Positions 1-10,123 of a stretch of 64,000 bases of DNA are shown here, piece after piece (position 1 is the stretch's first letter; each line of letters begins with the position of its first letter). The stretch covers positions 806,001 to 870,000 of the forward strand of contig JADJRB010000001.1 in assembly GCA_016712445.1 (NCBI GenBank). The letters run 5' to 3'. The notes beneath the pieces are model-generated. The model worked only from the letters and a program-made list of their open reading frames with translations. It was not told the DNA's origin and made no database searches. This DNA comes from Acidobacteriota bacterium. Its GTDB lineage: Bacteria > Pseudomonadota > Alphaproteobacteria > Caulobacterales > Hyphomonadaceae. Position numbers and translations under genes: made by a program.

Positions 1-228
1 GTCCTCATCGGCATCGAAGGGCGTGCCGGCGCTGACCAGCCCGCGCGCCACCGCTTCCAGCTCCACATCGCCCTCGAACACGGGTTCACCGTTCACATAA
101 GCTGCGACCGTTTGGTCCGCGACCGGAATTTCGGCGGTACGCGTCTGGGGCTGTCCACACCCGGCCAACCAGCCCGCCAGCGCCAATGCCGCCAAATGCG
201 CGGGAGAAATCAATGGCCTGGCACGCAT
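1..228 (-). CDS. SurA/PpiC-type peptidyl-prolyl isomerase lipoprotein (N-terminal fragment)
   Basis: Only the first 76 codons are present; the gene runs off the left edge. The start is ATG at 226-228. The protein opens with a short basic N-terminus, a hydrophobic stretch and a lipobox-like LAGC (Cys at about residue 24), so it should be an exported lipoprotein. After it comes VAAYVNGEPVFEGDVELEA, which resembles the 'A.VNGE.I...DVE' opening of SurA/parvulin-type foldases. A PPIase divergent from secA is a familiar arrangement in Caulobacterales, which supports the call. The catalytic parvulin domain is outside the window, so the assignment rests on N-terminal pattern and context. Confidence 0.6.
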   Translation of the reverse strand, partial: MRARPLISPAHLAALALAGWLAGCGQPQTRTAEIPVADQTVAAYVNGEPVFEGDVELEAVARGLVSAGTPFDADED

Positions 229-415
229 CGCGCCCCCCCTCAGAGACTGAGGGCGCCTCATTGACACCCTCTGGCGGCGTTCTTAAGTCTGCCCCGCGTG
301 CTGGTCGAGTAGTTTCAGCCAGGCAAAGCGCGGTGGGATAGCGGATCAGATTCCTGTAGGCTCCGGTTCAGGATCGCCCCCGTACATCCTTACAAACTGT
401 TTGGTGCTGCCTCAT
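229..415. promoter_or_regulatory. Divergent PPIase/secA intergenic region
   Basis: This 187-bp gap separates two divergent genes and should hold both promoters. On the plus strand TTGACA at 261-266 followed after 17 bp by TAAGTC (284-289) is a weak candidate -35/-10 pair for secA. CCCTCAG (237-243) and CTGAGGG (247-253) form a perfect 7-bp hairpin with a 3-nt loop immediately upstream of the PPIase start, in its 5' leader. No riboswitch or SecM-like arrest peptide could be recognised. Confidence 0.3.
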
Positions 416-3145
<2,730 letters not shown>

Positions 3146-3167
3146 AGCCCCACCAGACAGAACCCCC

Positions 3168-3201
3168 AAACGGCAGGCCCCGCGCCTGCCGTTTCCTTTT
3201 G
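3168..3201 (+). terminator. Intrinsic terminator of secA
   Basis: AAACGGCAGGC (3168-3178) pairs perfectly with GCCTGCCGTTT (3184-3194) around a 5-nt loop and is followed by CCTTTTGT. It starts 23 bp after the secA stop codon. Confidence 0.85.
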
Positions 3202-3235
3202 TCCGGACACGGACTGCTTAGCGCCGCCTAACACC

Positions 3236-3385
3236 CGTGTCATCCGGGCAAACGTCGGGATGCAGAAATCCCACCTCGCCGCAGGTCCCTGCGAAGGCAG
3301 GGACCCAGACCTAGACTCCCCGCAAATGCTGCGAACTGGACCCCTGCCCTCATCCTGAGCAAAGTCGAAGGACGCAGGGATCTGC
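3236..3385. repeat. Intergenic REP-like repeat element
   Basis: The stretch has two units of the kind scattered between alphaproteobacterial genes. The first contains the perfect hairpin GTCCCTGC-gaag-GCAGGGAC (3285-3292 with 3297-3304) next to GGGATGCAGAAATCCC. The second is CATCCTGAGCAAAGTCGAAG with its flanking CCTGC/GCAGG arms (about 3345-3381). Only one copy is seen in the window, so calling it a dispersed repeat relies on recognising the wording CTGAGCAAAGTCGAAGGACG from other alphaproteobacterial genomes and would need a genome search. Confidence 0.45.
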
Positions 3386-3483
3386 GGAGAGGGCGCGCCC
3401 GGATTTTGTTGCACAAGCTCCGCCCTGCGCAACCAAACCCGCCCTCCCGATCCGCAAAATTCCGAACCTTTTCCGCGCCCTGC

Positions 3484-3515
3484 AAAAAAGATCACCCCAA
3501 CCAATCCGGCGGGGT
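3484..3515 (-). terminator. Putative intrinsic terminator of the structured RNA
   Basis: Read on the minus strand, ACCCC (3515-3511) pairs with GGGGT (3498-3494), extended by a G-T pair and two more C-G pairs across a bulge. GATC and six T residues (3489-3484) follow. The T-run begins four bases after the stem, so it is not ideal, but it is the only T-run near the structured region. Confidence 0.45.
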
Positions 3516-3850
3516 CCGCAGCGGGTGTAATCTCCCCTCATCCAGCGACAGGAGCCGGGCCGGTACCGTTCGGTTGTCGCTGGACCGGCCCGGGTGCGGG
3601 CGAAAGTGGGATAACGGCCCACCTTCGCCCTAGGGACGTCGATCCAGGCAAGCCGGAGCAAATGCCGGTGGAGAATCCCTCTGGCCACCACGCACACCCT
3701 GCGTGGTCCGTAGCGGGTAAGCAGCCAAGGCCTGGCGGCGCCGAAGTCATCCCGAGAACTGCCCGAAGCCCCGGGCCGGGCGCGGCGGACGTGAGGCGTC
3801 CATCCGCACTACATTCTTCTTCCCGGACGCTGCGGGCGTCCGCCGCGCAG
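3484..3850 (-). ncRNA. Candidate structured non-coding RNA, family not recognised
   Basis: No convincing coding frame lies here, but the region is packed with perfect complementarity. CCAGCGACA (3542-3550) pairs with TGTCGCTGG (3575-3583), and CCGGGCCGGT (3555-3564) pairs with ACCGGCCCGG (3584-3593). The two stems interleave, so they form either a tight H-type pseudoknot or two alternative hairpins. Further stems: 3598-3610/3618-3630 (13 bp, one mismatch), 3687-3694/3700-3707 (8 bp perfect), and 3781-3791/3837-3847 (11 bp perfect) enclosing 3796-3801/3825-3830. A GGTCCG(C/T)AGCGGGT box occurs twice (3513-3526, 3705-3718). The minus strand is favoured because a terminator-like hairpin with T6 lies at 3484-3515. 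It does not fit RNase P, tmRNA, SRP or cobalamin motifs well enough to name. Confidence 0.4.
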
Positions 3851-3987
3851 GCTCCGACGGATCAGAAATCGCACCGCGATTTCCCGGAGGAGGCCAGTTG
3901 CCGGAACGGCGACTGCCTTGCCACAATACCCTCCGGACCCGGACGGCTCTGCCGGTCCGGATTGAGGTGCTGCCCCGCGCACCGAGC
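3851..3987. other. Non-coding spacer with two hairpins downstream of the HNH gene
   Basis: GAAATCGC (3865-3872) and GCGATTTC (3876-3883) form a perfect 8-bp hairpin, and TCCGGACC (3932-3939) pairs with GGTCCGGA (3954-3961). The second hairpin lies 27 bp beyond the HNH stop codon on the minus strand but lacks a T-run, so it may only protect the 3' end of the mRNA. No gene is seen. Confidence 0.4.
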
Positions 3988-4239
3988 CTAGAGCGCGGCG
4001 CCCTTGCGGAGATTGCAGATCGCATGCGCCAGCTGGAGATTGCCCGGCGCATCAGACCCGCCCGCCGCCTTCGGCCGGATATGATCGAACGTCGGGCGCT
4101 GCTTTTTCCAGAGCGTGGCATGGGCAAGGTCAAACCGGCTCGCGGGCATCGCGAGGCCGCAGAGCGCGCAGCAACCTTCCTGCGCGGCCCACAGCGTGCG
4201 GAACAGCTCCGTCTGCGGAGGCTGGAACGTCTGGCTCAC
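3988..4239 (-). CDS. Small HNH endonuclease-like protein
   Basis: An 83-residue protein. It has CCALC near residue 24, DHIRP (His53), N68 and the HAICNLRKG box (His72, Cys75, Asn76), the zinc-ribbon plus beta-beta-alpha metal arrangement of stand-alone HNH nucleases. The start is GTG at 4237-4239 and overlaps the folD stop in GTGA, so it is probably translated by coupling to folD as the last gene of the yggT-DUF167-folD-HNH unit. The biological target is unknown; small HNH proteins of this size are common in chromosomes and need not belong to a mobile element. Confidence 0.75.
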   Translation of the reverse strand: MSQTFQPPQTELFRTLWAAQEGCCALCGLAMPASRFDLAHATLWKKQRPTFDHIRPKAAGGSDAPGNLQLAHAICNLRKGAAL

Positions 4240-5123
4240 AATCCCTCCGGCAAGGCCCAGCCGCGCCGCGCGCACGCCGCGATCACTGTGTTGCGCAGGA
4301 GGCAGGCCACCGTCATCAGCCCCACCCCGCCCGGCACCGGCGTGATGTGGGCGGCCACTTCGGCGCAGCTTTCGAAATGCGCATCGCCCACCAGCTTCGT
4401 CTTGCCCTCGCCCTTCTCGGGCGCAGGCACACGGTTGATGCCGACATCGATGACCGTCGCACCCGGCTTCACCCAGTCGCCGCGCACCATCTCCGGCTGC
4501 CCGACAGCCGGAACGAGGATGTCTGCCGACCGGCAGATCGCTGCGAGGTCCTTCGTCCGGCTGTGCGCGATCGTCACCGTGCAATTCTCCGCCAGGAACA
4601 GCAGCGCCGACGGCTTGCCGACGAGGATCGAGCGGCCGATCACGACGACATGCTTGCCCGAAAGATTGTCGCCCAACGCGCGCTTGGCCATGATCACGCA
4701 GCCGGTCGGCGTGCACGGGCGAAGGCCCGGCTTGCCGAGGCTCAGCCGGCCGGCCGAAACTTCGGTCAGGCCGTCAACGTCCTTGGCCGGATCAATCCGC
4801 TCGATTGCCGCGTCCGGGTCGAGCCCCTTCGGCAATGGCAGCTGCAGCAGGATTCCGTCCACGGACGGATCGGCATTGAGGTCGGCGATCACGGCTTCGA
4901 CTTCTGCCTGCGTCGCATCCGCCGGCAGCACATGATGGCGCGACAGCATGCCCGCCTCCACCGTCGCCTTGCCCTTGTTGCGCACGTAGACCTGGCTCGC
5001 CGGGTCCTCGCCCACGAGAACCACCGCGAGGCAGGGCTGGCCGGGCAGCGAGGCCACCGCGCGGGCCACCGCCGCCTTGACCTCGGCCGAGATCACATGT
5101 CCGTCAATCCGCTGCGCGACCAT
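4236..5123 (-). CDS. folD: Bifunctional methylenetetrahydrofolate dehydrogenase/cyclohydrolase FolD
   Basis: FolD interconverts 5,10-methylene-, methenyl- and 10-formyl-tetrahydrofolate in the cytosol. From ATG 5123 the protein is 295 residues and begins MVAQRIDG; an upstream TTG at 5141 would add six residues but lacks support. Family signatures are present: GEDPASQVYVRNK, DGILLQLPLPKG, the NADP-binding GRSILVGKP, and PVPGGVGLMT near the C-terminus. It overlaps the end of the DUF167 gene by 20 bp and hands over to the HNH gene with a 4-bp overlap. Together with fhs at 60 kb it gives the cell two routes to 10-formyl-THF. Confidence 0.95.
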   Translation of the reverse strand: MVAQRIDGHVISAEVKAAVARAVASLPGQPCLAVVLVGEDPASQVYVRNKGKATVEAGMLSRHHVLPADATQAEVEAVIADLNADPSVDGILLQLPLPKGLDPDAAIERIDPAKDVDGLTEVSAGRLSLGKPGLRPCTPTGCVIMAKRALGDNLSGKHVVVIGRSILVGKPSALLFLAENCTVTIAHSRTKDLAAICRSADILVPAVGQPEMVRGDWVKPGATVIDVGINRVPAPEKGEGKTKLVGDAHFESCAEVAAHITPVPGGVGLMTVACLLRNTVIAACARRGWALPEGL

Positions 5124-5403
5124 CTGCCAACCAGCCCTCAATCATGCCCGCCACTTCCGGCGGGCCGTCAATCTCGAGGCCTTTTATCCGAGTCTTGGCG
5201 CCCGTCACCACCCGCACCGCAGACTTCGGCAGCCCGAGCGCTTTTGCCACAACCGCCTCGACCGCCGCATTCGCCGCGCCCGCCTCGGGCCGGGCCCGCA
5301 CACGTACCTTCAGGAAGACGCGCCCGGCATCGTCAGTGCCCCTGCCCTCGATCCGGTCTGCGGACGCGCCGGGCTGGACCCGTACGGCAAGCCGGTGCGC
5401 CAA
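5104..5403 (-). CDS. DUF167 (YggU) family protein
   Basis: A 99-residue protein with the typical RVQPGASADRIEG opening and the KVRVRARPEAGAANAAVEA core of DUF167. No ATG lies near the N-terminus; the best start is TTG at 5401-5403, directly after the yggT stop (TGATTG), which suggests translational coupling. yggT-DUF167 neighbours are a well-known pair. The function is unknown. Confidence 0.85.
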   Translation of the reverse strand: MAHRLAVRVQPGASADRIEGRGTDDAGRVFLKVRVRARPEAGAANAAVEAVVAKALGLPKSAVRVVTGAKTRIKGLEIDGPPEVAGMIEGWLADGRAAD

Positions 5404-5694
5404 TCAGAAGACGTTCGGATAGATGTAATAGATGATGACCCTCTGCAGGAAGAAGATCAGCAGCAGCACCACCAGCGGCGACAGGTCGAGCCCGGACATG
5501 GCCGGCAGCATGCGCCGGATCGGCCGGTAGAGCGGCTCGGTCATGCGGTCCAGCGCGCCCCAGATCGAGCCGACCACGTTGTTGCGCAGGTCCAGCACAC
5601 GGAACGTGATCAGCCAGGACAGCACCGCCTGGATGATGATGATCCAGCTGGCAATGTTGAGAATCTGGAGAACGACCTCGAGAACGGCTTTCAT
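5404..5694 (-). CDS. YggT family membrane protein
   Basis: A 96-residue inner-membrane protein starting at ATG 5694 (MKAVLEVVLQILN). It has two hydrophobic segments, the first around residues 5-25 (ILNIASWIIIIQAVLSWLI) and the second near the C-terminus (LSPLVVLLLIFFLQRVII). Between them is the conserved DRMTEPLYRPIRRMLP loop of the YggT family. First gene of the four-gene minus-strand unit. YggT proteins have been linked to osmotic/K+ tolerance and cell envelope processes, but the role here is not shown. Confidence 0.9.
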   Translation of the reverse strand: MKAVLEVVLQILNIASWIIIIQAVLSWLITFRVLDLRNNVVGSIWGALDRMTEPLYRPIRRMLPAMSGLDLSPLVVLLLIFFLQRVIIYYIYPNVF

Positions 5695-5853
5695 GGGGAC
5701 GGCATTGCTCCGGATTCGGGGGTGATCTGCTGTTTCACTTAGGGTGTATCCCCCCGGTGAGGCAAGGTTCACCCCGCCGATTGTCGCAACGGAAGGGTTT
5801 GGCTTCCCCCGGCAACCACCCTAGCTTCCCCCGCAGAAGCAGGGGCGTACACG

Positions 5854-7098
5854 ATGGACCATACCGAAACGCCGCTGCACCCGCTGTCGCCGTTCCAGCG
5901 CAACATGCTGATGCTGGCCACCATCGCGATGGGCGCCGGCATGAGCATCAACTTCGTCGTGGTCGCCCCGCTGGCGCGCAGCGCCGGGCTCAGCACGATT
6001 GAAGTCGCGGCGATCCTGACGCTGTCGACCCTACTCTACGCCTTCATGATTCCCCGCTGGGGCCGCCTGGCAGACCGCGTGGGGCGCAAGCGCGTGATGG
6101 TCTTCTCGCTGATCGCGATGGGCCTCACCAACATGGCCTTCCTGTTCACGCTGCAAGCGGGTCTGGCTGGCGTGCTGGCCGGCACCACGCTGATGTCGGC
6201 GCTGATCTTCGTGCGCCTCTGGTTCGGCCTGCTGACGCCAGGTCTGCAGCCCGCCTCGATGGCGGCGATGACCGACGCGACCACGCCGCTGAACCGCGCA
6301 GCGGGCCTCGGCATGCTGGGCGCCGGAATGAGCATCGGCTCGATCCTCGGACCGGCCGGGGCGGCGGCGCTCGCGCCCTTCGGCGCCCTCGCCCCGCTCT
6401 GGGGCTCGATCGTGCTGTGCCTGATCGTCGGTGTGCTGATCGGTTTCGCCCTGCCGAAGACGGCCCCGCGGCCCCGCGATTTTGCCCGGCCCAAGCCGCT
6501 TGCGATGACCGATCCGCGCGTGCGCCCACACCTGCTGTTCCTCGTCTGCTACTTCATTGCCGTCGGTATGGTCCAGCAGACGCTCGCCTGGTTCATCGAG
6601 GACCGCTACCGGCTGCGCGAGACACACGGCGAGACGGCCGGCCAGACCGCCGTCCTCTATACCGGCATCGCGTTTGCCTGCATGGCCATCGCCACCATCG
6701 TCATCCAGTTTGGTTATATCTCGCGCTTCAAGCCCGATCCACGCCGCCTGCTGCCGATTGGCCTGACGATTGTTTTCCTCGGTTACATCGCCGCCGACGC
6801 GTTCCACGCTTTCCCGGTCCTGTGCGCCGCGTTCCTCACCATCGGCGCCGGATCAGCGCTGGCGATTCCTTCGGCCAACGCCCTCGGCAGCCTGTCGGTG
6901 AGCCGCGAGGAACAAGGCGCTGCGGCGGCGCTGATGTCGGCCGCCCCGCCTTCCGGGTTCATTTTCGGCCCGCTGATCGGCGCCGGGCTCTATCAGGTCG
7001 ACCACGCGCTGCCGCTGATCGCGTCTGCCGTGCTGATGGCGGGGCTGGCGGCTTACGCTTATTTCGTCACCGCACGGAAGACACCGTCCGGCGCCTGA
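5854..7098 (+). CDS. Major facilitator superfamily transporter
   Basis: A 414-residue integral membrane protein with about 12 hydrophobic segments. The MFS motif A between TM2 and TM3 reads GRLADRVGRKRVM. The second half begins after a basic cytoplasmic loop (PRPRDFARPKPL). The layout resembles drug/multidrug-type or tetracycline-type exporters, but no substrate can be read from sequence. A CTAG-containing promoter-like box sits 30 bp upstream of the ATG. It ends two bases before the stop of a converging lipoprotein gene. Confidence 0.85.
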   Translation: MDHTETPLHPLSPFQRNMLMLATIAMGAGMSINFVVVAPLARSAGLSTIEVAAILTLSTLLYAFMIPRWGRLADRVGRKRVMVFSLIAMGLTNMAFLFTLQAGLAGVLAGTTLMSALIFVRLWFGLLTPGLQPASMAAMTDATTPLNRAAGLGMLGAGMSIGSILGPAGAAALAPFGALAPLWGSIVLCLIVGVLIGFALPKTAPRPRDFARPKPLAMTDPRVRPHLLFLVCYFIAVGMVQQTLAWFIEDRYRLRETHGETAGQTAVLYTGIAFACMAIATIVIQFGYISRFKPDPRRLLPIGLTIVFLGYIAADAFHAFPVLCAAFLTIGAGSALAIPSANALGSLSVSREEQGAAAALMSAAPPSGFIFGPLIGAGLYQVDHALPLIASAVLMAGLAAYAYFVTARKTPSGA

Positions 7099-7100
7099 TC

Positions 7101-7826
7101 CTATTTCCGGAACGGCGCGTCGCAGCCGGGTCCGCCTGAAGGCGAACCGGCAAAGCCGGGGCCGGGGTCGAGCGTGTCGGAGGTCAGCTCGATCGTTGCC
7201 CTCAGCTTCGCATCGGGCGGTACGTGATTGCCGCCAGCCGGCGTCAGCACCAGTTCGCGCGTCTCCGCATCATAGGTGAACGTGCCCCAGAAGTCCTTGT
7301 AGACCTCGAAGGGCATCCAGGTCGCGGAGAACGTGCCGTCGCCGTTGAACACCAGTTCGCGCATCGGCTCGGAGCCTTGGCACTCCTCGGGCCTCTGGTG
7401 CCAATACCCGACGATTGGAAGCCTCGACCGGTCATAGACGGCAATCCGTCCACTGATGGCCGTGTCGCCGATGGTTCCGCGGATGAGCACAGCCGATCCG
7501 TCGCCTGCGTCTGGATTGACGGCCACCGTGCGCCCATCCTCCAGCAGCTGGCCGGGACCGGACACTTCGGTGATCGTCAGGCACCGGGCATCGACATCCT
7601 CCATGACGCCCGGCTGCGGCGTGAACCACGGCGTCAACTTGACCTGCGCACCAGGCTGGACCGAGAGATCCTCCATCCAGAACAGGTAACCGCCATAGGG
7701 TGCGGGCGGCGCGCAGTCCGGCGGCGGCGCGGTCTCGGCGATGCCGCCCTTGCCCACTTCCGGCTCCGGCGGCGAGGCGCACGCGGCGACCGCCGCGATG
7801 ACAGGAAGGATAAGCCAGCGCAGCAT
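7101..7826 (-). CDS. Lipoprotein of unknown function
   Basis: The start is ATG 7826, giving 241 residues beginning MLRWLILPVIAAVAACAS. This is a signal peptide with lipobox VAAC (Cys16). The mature part starts with a Pro/Glu-rich linker. It has no transmembrane segment and no motif I recognise; WGTFTYDAETRELVLTPAGG looks like a beta-strand-rich repeat of a calycin-like barrel, which is only an impression. It follows the SDR gene by 7 bp, probably the same transcript. Confidence 0.7.
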   Translation of the reverse strand: MLRWLILPVIAAVAACASPPEPEVGKGGIAETAPPPDCAPPAPYGGYLFWMEDLSVQPGAQVKLTPWFTPQPGVMEDVDARCLTITEVSGPGQLLEDGRTVAVNPDAGDGSAVLIRGTIGDTAISGRIAVYDRSRLPIVGYWHQRPEECQGSEPMRELVFNGDGTFSATWMPFEVYKDFWGTFTYDAETRELVLTPAGGNHVPPDAKLRATIELTSDTLDPGPGFAGSPSGGPGCDAPFRK

Positions 7827-7833
7827 GCCGGCA

Positions 7834-8607
7834 TCACATCGCGCTGATGCCGCCATCGACCTTCAGTTCGATGCCGGTGACAAGTTTCGATTCGTCCGAA
7901 GCGAGATACAGGACCGCGTAGGCGATATCATCGGGCTCGCCGACCTTGCCGAGCGGAATCTGGCGGCCGAGCTTCGCAAGCGCCTTTTCCTCGCCGAACA
8001 TTTCCTTGGTGCGATCCAGGATCGGCGTGTTGATGAATACGGGGTGCACGGAGTTCGAGCGGATCTGACCGCCCGTTTTGGCGCAGTGCAGCGCGATGGA
8101 TTTGGAAAGGTGGCGCACCGCAGCCTTGGCCGTGTTGTAGGACACGTAGTTGCCACTGGCGATGATGCCGGCGATCGACGAGATGTTGATGATCGAGCCG
8201 AGGCCATGATTGCGCATCAGCGGAATGGCGTATTTGCACCCGAGGAAGATCGAGTCGACATCGACCGTCTGGACCTTTTTGAACATGTCGTAGCTCTCGT
8301 CCTCGACCGAGCCGAGCGATCCGATCCCCGCATTGTTGACGAGCACGTTCAGGCCGCCCATCGCATCATGCGCCAGCTCGAGCACTTCCGGCCAGCGCGC
8401 CGCGTCGGTGACGTCCTGCTGCCAGGCGAAGGCCGTGCCGGCGCCGTATTGGGCGTTGATCGATGCCGCAACAGCCTCGGCCCCCTTCCCGTTCACGTCG
8501 GTGACGGTGACCTTGGCGCCCTCCTTCGCGAGCATGCGGGCGGTGGCCTCGCCAAGCCCCTGCGCGCCGCCCGTGATGAATGCCATTTTTCCAGATACGC
8601 GGCCCAT
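7834..8607 (-). CDS. SDR family NAD(P)-dependent oxidoreductase
   Basis: A 257-residue classical short-chain dehydrogenase. It carries the TGGAQGLG cofactor loop, NNAGIG, the catalytic Ser of INISSIAG, and YNTAK (Tyr-x-x-x-Lys). Asp-38 in VTDVNG at the end of beta-2 favours NAD(H) over NADP(H). The overall wording resembles hydroxysteroid- and cyclohexanol-type dehydrogenases; the true substrate is not known. A CTAG box at 8644-8647 lies 37 bp upstream of the start. A lipoprotein gene follows. Confidence 0.9.
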   Translation of the reverse strand: MGRVSGKMAFITGGAQGLGEATARMLAKEGAKVTVTDVNGKGAEAVAASINAQYGAGTAFAWQQDVTDAARWPEVLELAHDAMGGLNVLVNNAGIGSLGSVEDESYDMFKKVQTVDVDSIFLGCKYAIPLMRNHGLGSIINISSIAGIIASGNYVSYNTAKAAVRHLSKSIALHCAKTGGQIRSNSVHPVFINTPILDRTKEMFGEEKALAKLGRQIPLGKVGEPDDIAYAVLYLASDESKLVTGIELKVDGGISAM

Positions 8608-8728
8608 CGTTTTCCTCCCGGTGATTTTGCTTCGGGCAAATCCCTAGCAGGCCGGGCCGAGCGCGGCCAATGGCAAACTTGGGCGCAGGCGGCTTGAACC
8701 GCGCGCCGGGTGGCGGCATCATCGGTGG

Positions 8729-9283
8729 ATGGCCGGTGCTTGCTATCACCTGTTCGAGACAGATGCGGGACCTTGCGGCCTGGGCTGGAGCGCGGCCGGG
8801 CTGACGCAGGTGCAGCTGCCGGAAGCGAGCGCCGCGGAAACAGCGGCGCGGCTGGCCCGGCGATCTGGCGGCACCAAGACCGATGACCTGCCACCGGCAA
8901 TCGAGGCCTGCGTGCAGAAGATGCGCGCCTATTTCGAGGGCGCTGAAACGGACTTCCGGGATGCTCAGCTGGACATGCGCGGCCTCGGCGATTTTCAGGT
9001 GCGCGTATATACGGCGCTGCGCGAAACCGGCTGGGGCGAGGCGACGAGCTATGGCGCGCTGGCGGCAGCTGTCGGCGAGCCCGGCGCGGCGCGGGCAATC
9101 GGGGCAGCGATGGGCGCCAACCCTTGGCCCCTGATCGTGCCGTGCCACAGGGTGCTGGCTGCGAATGGCAAGATCGGCGGATTTTCGGCGCACGGCGGGC
9201 GCGCCACGAAGCGCCGGATGCTGCAGCTGGAGCGCATCGACGCTGACGGCGCCGCGCCGGAACTGCCCGGCCTGTTCGACTGA
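8729..9283 (+). CDS. ogt: Methylated-DNA-protein cysteine methyltransferase (Ogt/AGT)
   Basis: This suicide repair enzyme removes alkyl groups from O6 of guanine onto its own cysteine. The 184-residue protein has the acceptor site IVPCHRVLAANG with Cys139 and the helix-turn-helix segment TSYGALAAAVGEPGAARAIGAAM that flips the base. No Ada-type regulatory domain is fused. The N-terminal third is the usual ribonuclease-H-like cap. It is a single gene in divergent orientation to the SDR gene. Confidence 0.93.
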   Translation: MAGACYHLFETDAGPCGLGWSAAGLTQVQLPEASAAETAARLARRSGGTKTDDLPPAIEACVQKMRAYFEGAETDFRDAQLDMRGLGDFQVRVYTALRETGWGEATSYGALAAAVGEPGAARAIGAAMGANPWPLIVPCHRVLAANGKIGGFSAHGGRATKRRMLQLERIDADGAAPELPGLFD

Positions 9284-9362
9284 AGCCGGCGGGCTGTGAC
9301 AGGTGCGGTAAAGCGAGCTAAACCCTCACGGGAACAAAAAAGGTTGGGGCCGGAGACGCGGA

Positions 9363-10112
9363 ATGACTCGAACGATTGATCGCCGAACTTTTACCGCCCT
9401 GAGCCTTGCCAGCACGGCTGCGCTTTTGACCGGCTGCGCGCATGCCGGGCCCGGCCCGCAACTTGACTCCACCGGACGGCGAACAGGTACGCGGACGCAA
9501 GTGACGATTCTCCTTTATCCGGGCACGACAGTGCTGGACTGGGTTGGTCCGTATGAAGCCTTGCACCGCGTTAACGGAGTCGAAGTCGTCCTTGCCGGAA
9601 AGACGACTGACATCATGAAAAGTGACAGCGGCATTGTCGCGTACAAGGCCAATGTATCCCTTGAGGAGATCACGCGCACCGACGTCCTTCTGGTGCCGGG
9701 CGGAGCGCAAGGCATGATGACCGCGGCGAACGATCCCGTGGTTGCGAACTGGGTGAAGCAGATCGACACGACCAGTCTCTATACGGTCGGTATTTGTACG
9801 GGGTCGCTGATGCTCGCGCATCTCGGCTTGCTGCAAGGGCGGCGCGCGACCACATACTGGAAGTTTTCGGACATGCTCGCACCCGCAGGCGCAACCTTCG
9901 TGCCGGAAAGATGGGTCAAGGACGACAAGTATTGGACGTCTGCAGGCGTGTCGGCCGGTATGGACCTGACACTGGCGCTCATCGCAGACCTCTATGGCGA
10001 CAAGGCCGCGATGATGGCGCAGCTCGCCATCGAATATGATCCGCATCCACCCTATAATGCCGGGTCGGCCAGAACAGCGCCCCGAGAGATCATCGAAGCT
10101 CTGGGCGGATAA
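9363..10112 (+). CDS. Exported DJ-1/PfpI family protein (predicted Tat lipoprotein)
   Basis: The 249-residue protein begins with a twin-arginine motif (DRRTF, residues 6-10), a hydrophobic segment and lipobox LLTGC (Cys25), so it should be exported folded and lipid-anchored. The rest is a DJ-1/PfpI domain: Asp59 in VLDWVGPYE, the PGG oxyanion strand, and the nucleophile elbow GICTGS with Cys145. Asp plus Cys in these positions is the pattern of isonitrile hydratases, which act in the cytosol; an anchored, exported copy is unusual. GCTAAACC at 9317-9324 is a good -10 candidate. Confidence 0.8.
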   Translation: MTRTIDRRTFTALSLASTAALLTGCAHAGPGPQLDSTGRRTGTRTQVTILLYPGTTVLDWVGPYEALHRVNGVEVVLAGKTTDIMKSDSGIVAYKANVSLEEITRTDVLLVPGGAQGMMTAANDPVVANWVKQIDTTSLYTVGICTGSLMLAHLGLLQGRRATTYWKFSDMLAPAGATFVPERWVKDDKYWTSAGVSAGMDLTLALIADLYGDKAAMMAQLAIEYDPHPPYNAGSARTAPREIIEALGG

Positions 10113-10123
10113 TCAGGCGATAG

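Noticed and set aside
3484..3850. Assignment of the structured region to tmRNA, SRP RNA, RNase P RNA or a cobalamin riboswitch
   Set aside because: CTGGATCGACG on the minus strand recalls the tmRNA D-loop and AAGCAGCCAAGGC on the plus strand recalls SRP RNA, but there is no T-arm, tag sequence, GGTCAGG box, RNase P core (GAGGAAAGTCC) or complete B12 box. A covariance search is needed.
3988..4239. HNH gene plus structured RNA as an IscB/HEARO-type guided system
   Set aside because: The HNH protein is only 83 residues with no RuvC, PLMP or bridge helix, and the RNA candidate lies 3' of the gene, not 5' as in HEARO loci.
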